From: Candidatus Sulfopaludibacter sp. SbA3
Lineage (GTDB): Bacteria; Acidobacteriota; Terriglobia; 2-12-FULL-54-10
Reading direction: 5' to 3'
Length of the DNA: 9,834 bases
Assembly: GCA_945865705.1 (NCBI GenBank)
Contig: CAMBEY010000093.1
Span: 1 to 9,834 of the forward strand
Shown: positions 6,792 to 9,834 of the stretch, one piece after another
Layout of the letters: each line of letters opens with the position of its first letter
Position numbering within the stretch: position 1 is the stretch's first letter
The notes under the pieces: generated by a model
Told to the model about the DNA's origin: nothing
What the model saw: only the letters and a program-made list of their open reading frames with translations
The model's database searches: none
Program-made: the position numbers and the translations under genes

Positions 6792-6828
6792 AAATCGCCC
6801 CCTACAAGCTTTTCGTAGGGGGCGATTT
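6792..6828. terminator. bidirectional terminator between katG and the converging gene
   Basis: A 14-bp perfect stem, AAATCGCCCCCTAC paired with GTAGGGGGCGATTT, with a 9-nt loop at 6806-6814. It lies between the katG stop (6741) and the stop of the minus-strand gene (6857). The A/T ends of the stem give a short U-run in either direction (GATTT, then TCATCTTT on the plus strand and ATTGTTATT on the minus strand), so it can serve both converging transcripts. Confidence 0.85.
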
Positions 6829-6856
6829 CATCTTTGCAATTAGCAGCGACGGTGGA

Positions 6857-7915
6857 TTATTTCTTTTCCTTGAAGCCGGCAGGGATCGCCACATCGGCAT
6901 CCGCCACGTTCGACGAGACGCTGAGCAACTCCAGGGTTGAGGTCATGATCGCGTTGCGTCCCGGTGTGGATGGAGTGGCATTCTCCGCCGACTTCTCCTC
7001 CATTTTCTTCTGCATGGCCTTCTTCGCCAACCCGCCAAATATACCGATGCCGATAGACTTCTTATCGCCACCCATGGGGATGTCCATGCCAGAACCCTGG
7101 CTTTTCTGATCCTGCCCATTCTGCGCGGCCTGCGCCATCTGCTCCTTGCTCTGCACGCCCTCGAAAGTCGTAACGGTCAACACCGCCGTGCCGTCGAGCT
7201 TCTTGCTCTCCTCGGCGAACTTCTTCATCATGTCGCCCATCATCGGATTAGCCATCATCGCCGCGCCCATCTGCTGCATCTGCCGCATGTCCACGGCGGA
7301 GGCCAGCTTCTGATAGAACTTCAGGTCGAACGCCATGATTTCGTCGTTGCCCGGCAGTTTGCCCGTGAGCCAGATGTTGGAGACCACCGCCATGCCGCCG
7401 GCGTCCTCGACCTTCTTGCCCTTCTCGCGCATGGTGATGGTCATCACCATTTCGCGCGTGTCGAAGCCGGCGATCATCTTCTTCTGACCGGACTCCTTCA
7501 GGCTGTAATCAAACTCGACGGTGCTTGGCTGCTGCGGAGAAGTAGGCGGCTGCTGCCCCTTCATCTTCTCCATGTCCTTGGCCATCTTCTCCTGCGCCTC
7601 GCGCATCTGTTGACGCATCTGCTCGAAGGTGACCACCTTGTAGTTCTTGTCCTTGAAATTGACCTGATAGACTTTTTCTTCCGCGAGGTCCACGATCTCT
7701 CCGGTGTCGCCGGTGCGCGTGAGCTTGCGATCGCCCTTCAGCGCGACAACCGAGCGAACGCCTTCGTCGGCGGCCTTACCGCCAAACATGCCCGCCATCT
7801 TGCCGAGCATTCCGGCGAACTGAACTTTGCTGTTTTCTTCCTTCTTCACCGCAGCCTGCGCGGAGAGCGCGGCGCTCAACAGCACCGTAATTGCCAGCAT
7901 CCGAATAATCAGCAT
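6857..7915 (-). CDS. secreted Met-rich protein of unknown function
   Basis: I do not recognise a named family. The 352-aa product has a clear signal peptide: hydrophobic core 6-19 and cleavage after AQA at 19-21, so it should be periplasmic or envelope-bound. The segment 60-97 (IVDLAEEKVYQVNFKDKNY) and the C-terminus (ADVAIPAGFKEKK) resemble envelope proteins of the DUF4412/LolA-like kind in feel, but this is weak. Residues 98-120 look like a charged Met/Gln helix, followed by a Pro/Gln linker at 121-131. Residues 210-230 hold nine Met in 21 positions. A Gly/Lys/Ser-rich low-complexity stretch precedes about 300-335. The frame extends 15 codons upstream to 7960, but ATG 7915 is chosen because AGGAGG lies 5 nt upstream (7921-7926) and the signal peptide begins there. 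It is monocistronic, convergent with katG and divergent from dapA. Real gene with good confidence; function unknown. Confidence 0.82.
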   Translation of the reverse strand: MLIIRMLAITVLLSAALSAQAAVKKEENSKVQFAGMLGKMAGMFGGKAADEGVRSVVALKGDRKLTRTGDTGEIVDLAEEKVYQVNFKDKNYKVVTFEQMRQQMREAQEKMAKDMEKMKGQQPPTSPQQPSTVEFDYSLKESGQKKMIAGFDTREMVMTITMREKGKKVEDAGGMAVVSNIWLTGKLPGNDEIMAFDLKFYQKLASAVDMRQMQQMGAAMMANPMMGDMMKKFAEESKKLDGTAVLTVTTFEGVQSKEQMAQAAQNGQDQKSQGSGMDIPMGGDKKSIGIGIFGGLAKKAMQKKMEEKSAENATPSTPGRNAIMTSTLELLSVSSNVADADVAIPAGFKEKK

Positions 7916-7968
7916 GGATTCCTCCTGATGAACCATTGTTGAAGTGCGAGCGGGGGGCACTCGCGTTG

Positions 7969-7997
7969 ATTATACACCCGCTCCAGTTGATTCAATA
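7969..7997 (-). promoter_or_regulatory. promoter of the Met-rich protein gene
   Basis: The minus strand has a perfect TATAAT at 7974-7969, about 54 nt upstream of the ATG. With a 17-bp spacer the -35 is TATTGA at 7997-7992, sharing only part of TTGACA; TTGAAT with a 15-bp spacer is an alternative. The expected leader is about 46 nt and ends in a strong AGGAGG site. Confidence 0.5.
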
Positions 7998-8006
7998 TTC
8001 ATTCAA
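7987..8006. promoter_or_regulatory. 20-bp imperfect palindrome over the -35 region
   Basis: The stretch TTGATTCAATATTCATTCAA matches its own reverse complement at 16 of 20 positions, centred on AATATT. It covers the -35 region of the minus-strand gene and sits about 110 bp before dapA. Its size and placement suit a dimeric repressor site, but no protein can be named. Confidence 0.3.
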
Positions 8007-8114
8007 GTTGACCGGCCCCTCGCCTGCTTCACCCTTTCATCCCCACTCAGCCCACAAAGGAACAGCACAACGCCGCTCACCTGTTGTATTCTGATTAGAC
8101 CGTGAGGTGAATTT

Positions 8115-9053
8115 ATGGATATCTATCAACTACGTGGCTGCGGGACCGCGCTGGTAACGCCCTTCGCGAAGGACGGTTCGCTGGACGAGGCCGCGCTGCG
8201 CCGCCACATCCGCTGGCAGATCGAGAGCGGCATTGATTTTCTGGTGCCCTGCGGGACTACGGGTGAGAACCCCGTGCTCAGTTCCGCCGAGCACTTCCGC
8301 GTGGTGGAAATCACCATCGAAGAGGCCAAGGGCAAGGTGCCCGTGCTGGCCGGCGCCGGAGGAAATTACACGGCCAAGGTGCGCGAAGGCATCGAGGCCA
8401 TGGAGAAGATGGGCGCCGACGGCATCCTCTCGGTAACACCTTATTACAACAAGCCCACGCAGGAGGGCCTCTATCAACACTACCGCGTCCTGGCGGAAGC
8501 GACGCGCCTGCCCATCCTGCTCTACAACGTGCCCGGCCGCACCGGCGTGAATCTGGAGCCGCGCACGCTGGTGCGCCTGTCGGAGTTCCCCAACATCATC
8601 GGCGTGAAGGAAGCCTCCGGCAACATGGCGCAGATTGATGAGATACTGCGCACCCTGCCCGAGCGCTTCCGCGTGATCAGCGGCGACGACGCGCTCACGC
8701 TGCCCATGCTTTCGCTGGGAGCTGTCGGCGTCATCTCTGTCGTTTCCAATGTCGTGCCCAACGAGATGACCACGCTGATCTCTCAATTCTTCGCCGGGAA
8801 TCACCTCGGCGCGCAACGCGTCCATCGCCAACTCGCCGCGCTAATGCAGGTCCTGTTCATCGAGGCCAATCCCATCCCCGTGAAATACGCCCTCGCCGCC
8901 ATGGGCCGCATGGAACTTGAGTACCGCCTGCCGCTGGTTCCGCCGTCAGCCGAGACGCAAGCGAGGGTTCGCAAGGTGCTCGAAGATTTGGGCCTGTCAT
9001 TAACTGGAACCACCGCAAAGGAAGAAGCCCATGCAACTGTCCGAGCGCATTGA
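8115..9053 (+). CDS. dapA: 4-hydroxy-tetrahydrodipicolinate synthase DapA
   Basis: Condenses pyruvate with aspartate semialdehyde, the first committed step of the diaminopimelate/lysine pathway, in the cytoplasm. The 312-aa product is a TIM-barrel aldolase of the DapA/NAL family. Diagnostic residues are present: T48/T49 in CGTTGE, Y137 and R142 in YNVPGRT, and Schiff-base Lys165 in IGVKEAS. The YYNKPTQEG loop at about 115-123 and the SGDDAL stretch are also typical. Arg142, which binds the aspartate semialdehyde carboxylate in true DapA enzymes, together with the dapD partner argues against N-acetylneuraminate lyase or a sugar-acid aldolase. Ribosome-binding site GTGAGGTG lies 6 nt before the ATG. 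No clear promoter is seen: TATTCT near 8088 is a possible -10 with no good -35. The last 23 nt overlap dapD. The length is about 15-20 residues longer than many relatives, owing to a C-terminal extension (TAKEEAHATVRAH). Confidence 0.97.
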   Translation: MDIYQLRGCGTALVTPFAKDGSLDEAALRRHIRWQIESGIDFLVPCGTTGENPVLSSAEHFRVVEITIEEAKGKVPVLAGAGGNYTAKVREGIEAMEKMGADGILSVTPYYNKPTQEGLYQHYRVLAEATRLPILLYNVPGRTGVNLEPRTLVRLSEFPNIIGVKEASGNMAQIDEILRTLPERFRVISGDDALTLPMLSLGAVGVISVVSNVVPNEMTTLISQFFAGNHLGAQRVHRQLAALMQVLFIEANPIPVKYALAAMGRMELEYRLPLVPPSAETQARVRKVLEDLGLSLTGTTAKEEAHATVRAH

Positions 9054-9834
9054 AACTCTCTTCGAGCAGAAACCCGCTGAGTACGGCCAGGAATTCTTCG
9101 ACGCCTTCGAGGAGCTGAAAGCCGCTCTGAATGCGGGTTTGCTGCGCTCCGCTGAACCCGACGCGTCCTCGCCAACGGGCTGGCGCGTGAACGCTTGGGT
9201 GAAGAAGGGCATCCTGCTCGGCTTTCGTCTGGGCAAGATCGAGAACATGTCCGCCGATCACGGGCGCTTCCCGTTCTTCGACAAGCACACCTACCCGCTG
9301 AAGAAGTTCACACCCGACAGCGGCGTGCGCATCGTGCCCGGCGGCTCGTCGATCCGCGACGGCTGCTACGTAGCCAAAGGCGTTACCTGCATGCCGCCCA
9401 TGTATATCAATGCCGGCGCGTATGTGGGCGAAGGCACGATGGTGGACTCACACGCATTGGTTGGCTCATGCGCGCAAGTCGGCGCGCGTGTTCATCTGAG
9501 CGCGGCCAGCCAGCTCGGCGGCGTGCTCGAACCCGTCGGCGCTCTGCCGGTGATTGTCGAGGACGACGTGCTGATCGGCGGCAACTGCGGCATCTACGAA
9601 GGCACGGTCATCAAGCGTCGAGCGGTGATCGGCGCAGGCACCATCCTGACTGGAGCGACGCCGGTCTACGATCTGGTGCGCGGTGAAGTGATTCGACGCG
9701 AGGCGGGTCAGCCCTTGATCATTCCTGAGAACGCGGTGGTAGTGCCGGGCTCGCGCGCGGTGACAAAAGGCTGGGGGAAGGACGCCGGCATCTCTCTCTA
9801 CACGCCGGTCATCGTAAAATATCGCGACGCCAAA
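9031..9834 (+). CDS. dapD: tetrahydrodipicolinate N-succinyltransferase DapD (3' end outside window)
   Basis: Transfers succinyl from succinyl-CoA to tetrahydrodipicolinate, the entry to the succinylase branch of diaminopimelate synthesis. The frame is open from ATG 9031 to the right edge, 268 codons. The E. coli enzyme is 274 aa and its C-terminus continues past a VDAK motif like the YRDAK seen here, so only about 10-20 residues are missing. Visible landmarks are an alpha-helical N-terminal domain (about 1-100), then a left-handed beta-helix of hexapeptide repeats with GTMVDSHALVGSCAQVG, HLSAASQLGGVLEP and VIGAGTILTGATPVYD. D139 and E190 align with catalytic Asp141 and Glu189 of E. coli DapD. 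The start has AAGGAAG about 6 nt upstream, inside dapA, so the two genes overlap by 23 nt and are probably translationally coupled. The N-terminal domain runs straight to the edge with no frameshift. Confidence 0.96.
   Translation, partial: MQLSERIETLFEQKPAEYGQEFFDAFEELKAALNAGLLRSAEPDASSPTGWRVNAWVKKGILLGFRLGKIENMSADHGRFPFFDKHTYPLKKFTPDSGVRIVPGGSSIRDGCYVAKGVTCMPPMYINAGAYVGEGTMVDSHALVGSCAQVGARVHLSAASQLGGVLEPVGALPVIVEDDVLIGGNCGIYEGTVIKRRAVIGAGTILTGATPVYDLVRGEVIRREAGQPLIIPENAVVVPGSRAVTKGWGKDAGISLYTPVIVKYRDAK

Noticed and set aside
7916..7960. Upstream ATG extending the Met-rich protein by 15 residues
   Set aside because: It would place AGGAGG inside the coding region and put a charged stretch before the signal peptide; ATG 7915 fits much better.
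8130..8831. A 233-codon minus-strand frame opposite dapA
   Set aside because: Antisense shadow of a gene with all DapA catalytic residues.
1..9834. CRISPR array, toxin-antitoxin pair, phage or defence island
   Set aside because: No regularly spaced repeats, no small overlapping toxin-antitoxin genes, and no phage or nuclease domains were seen on either strand.

Overview
The window looks like a chromosomal segment of a GC-rich, diderm (Gram-negative) soil-type bacterium, most plausibly an Acidobacteriota. This assignment is an inference. It rests on an Oar-like TonB-dependent receptor opening with a LPMNGR-type plug, a CBM9/DUF5916 outer-membrane protein, a palindromic interspersed repeat whose arm starts CCTGAGCGGAGCG, and a Met-rich secreted protein of a type I associate with that phylum. 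There is no rRNA, tRNA, integrase, transposase or CRISPR array, and I see no sign of a recently acquired island.

Layout from left to right. (1) Positions 1-1276, minus strand: the N-terminal 425 codons of a TonB-dependent receptor, cut by the left edge, with its own TATAAT box. (2) 1277-1404: a spacer holding two hairpins. (3) 1405-3696, minus: a 763-aa exported protein with a CBM9-like domain followed by a DUF5916 beta-barrel. (4) 3697-4049: a 353-bp divergent intergenic region with an imperfect 26-bp palindromic repeat, then a strong promoter and AT-rich dyads. (5) 4050-4553 and 4543-6741, plus: a PerR-like Fur-family regulator overlapping katG (catalase-peroxidase) by 11 nt, forming a peroxide-response operon. 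(6) 6792-6828: a 14-bp perfect-stem bidirectional terminator between convergent genes. (7) 6857-7915, minus: an unrecognised secreted Met-rich protein. (8) 8115-9053 and 9031 to the right edge, plus: dapA and dapD, overlapping by 23 nt and encoding two steps of the succinylase branch of diaminopimelate/lysine synthesis.

How the genes fit together. The perR-like/katG pair is a self-contained H2O2 sensor and H2O2-removal unit, with an AT-rich putative operator over its promoter. dapA-dapD feed peptidoglycan cross-link and lysine synthesis. The two left-hand genes are both outer-membrane beta-barrel proteins and may share a role in uptake or processing of large substrates, but the sequence does not say which substrate.

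I did not find a convincing undescribed system. Most of the window is recognisable housekeeping and stress-response content. The points most worth a second look are the PerR metal-site composition and its odd C-terminal tail, the palindromic repeat beside the perR promoter, the Met-rich secreted protein with a dyad over its promoter, and the receptor that lacks the usual N-terminal regulatory-like domain.
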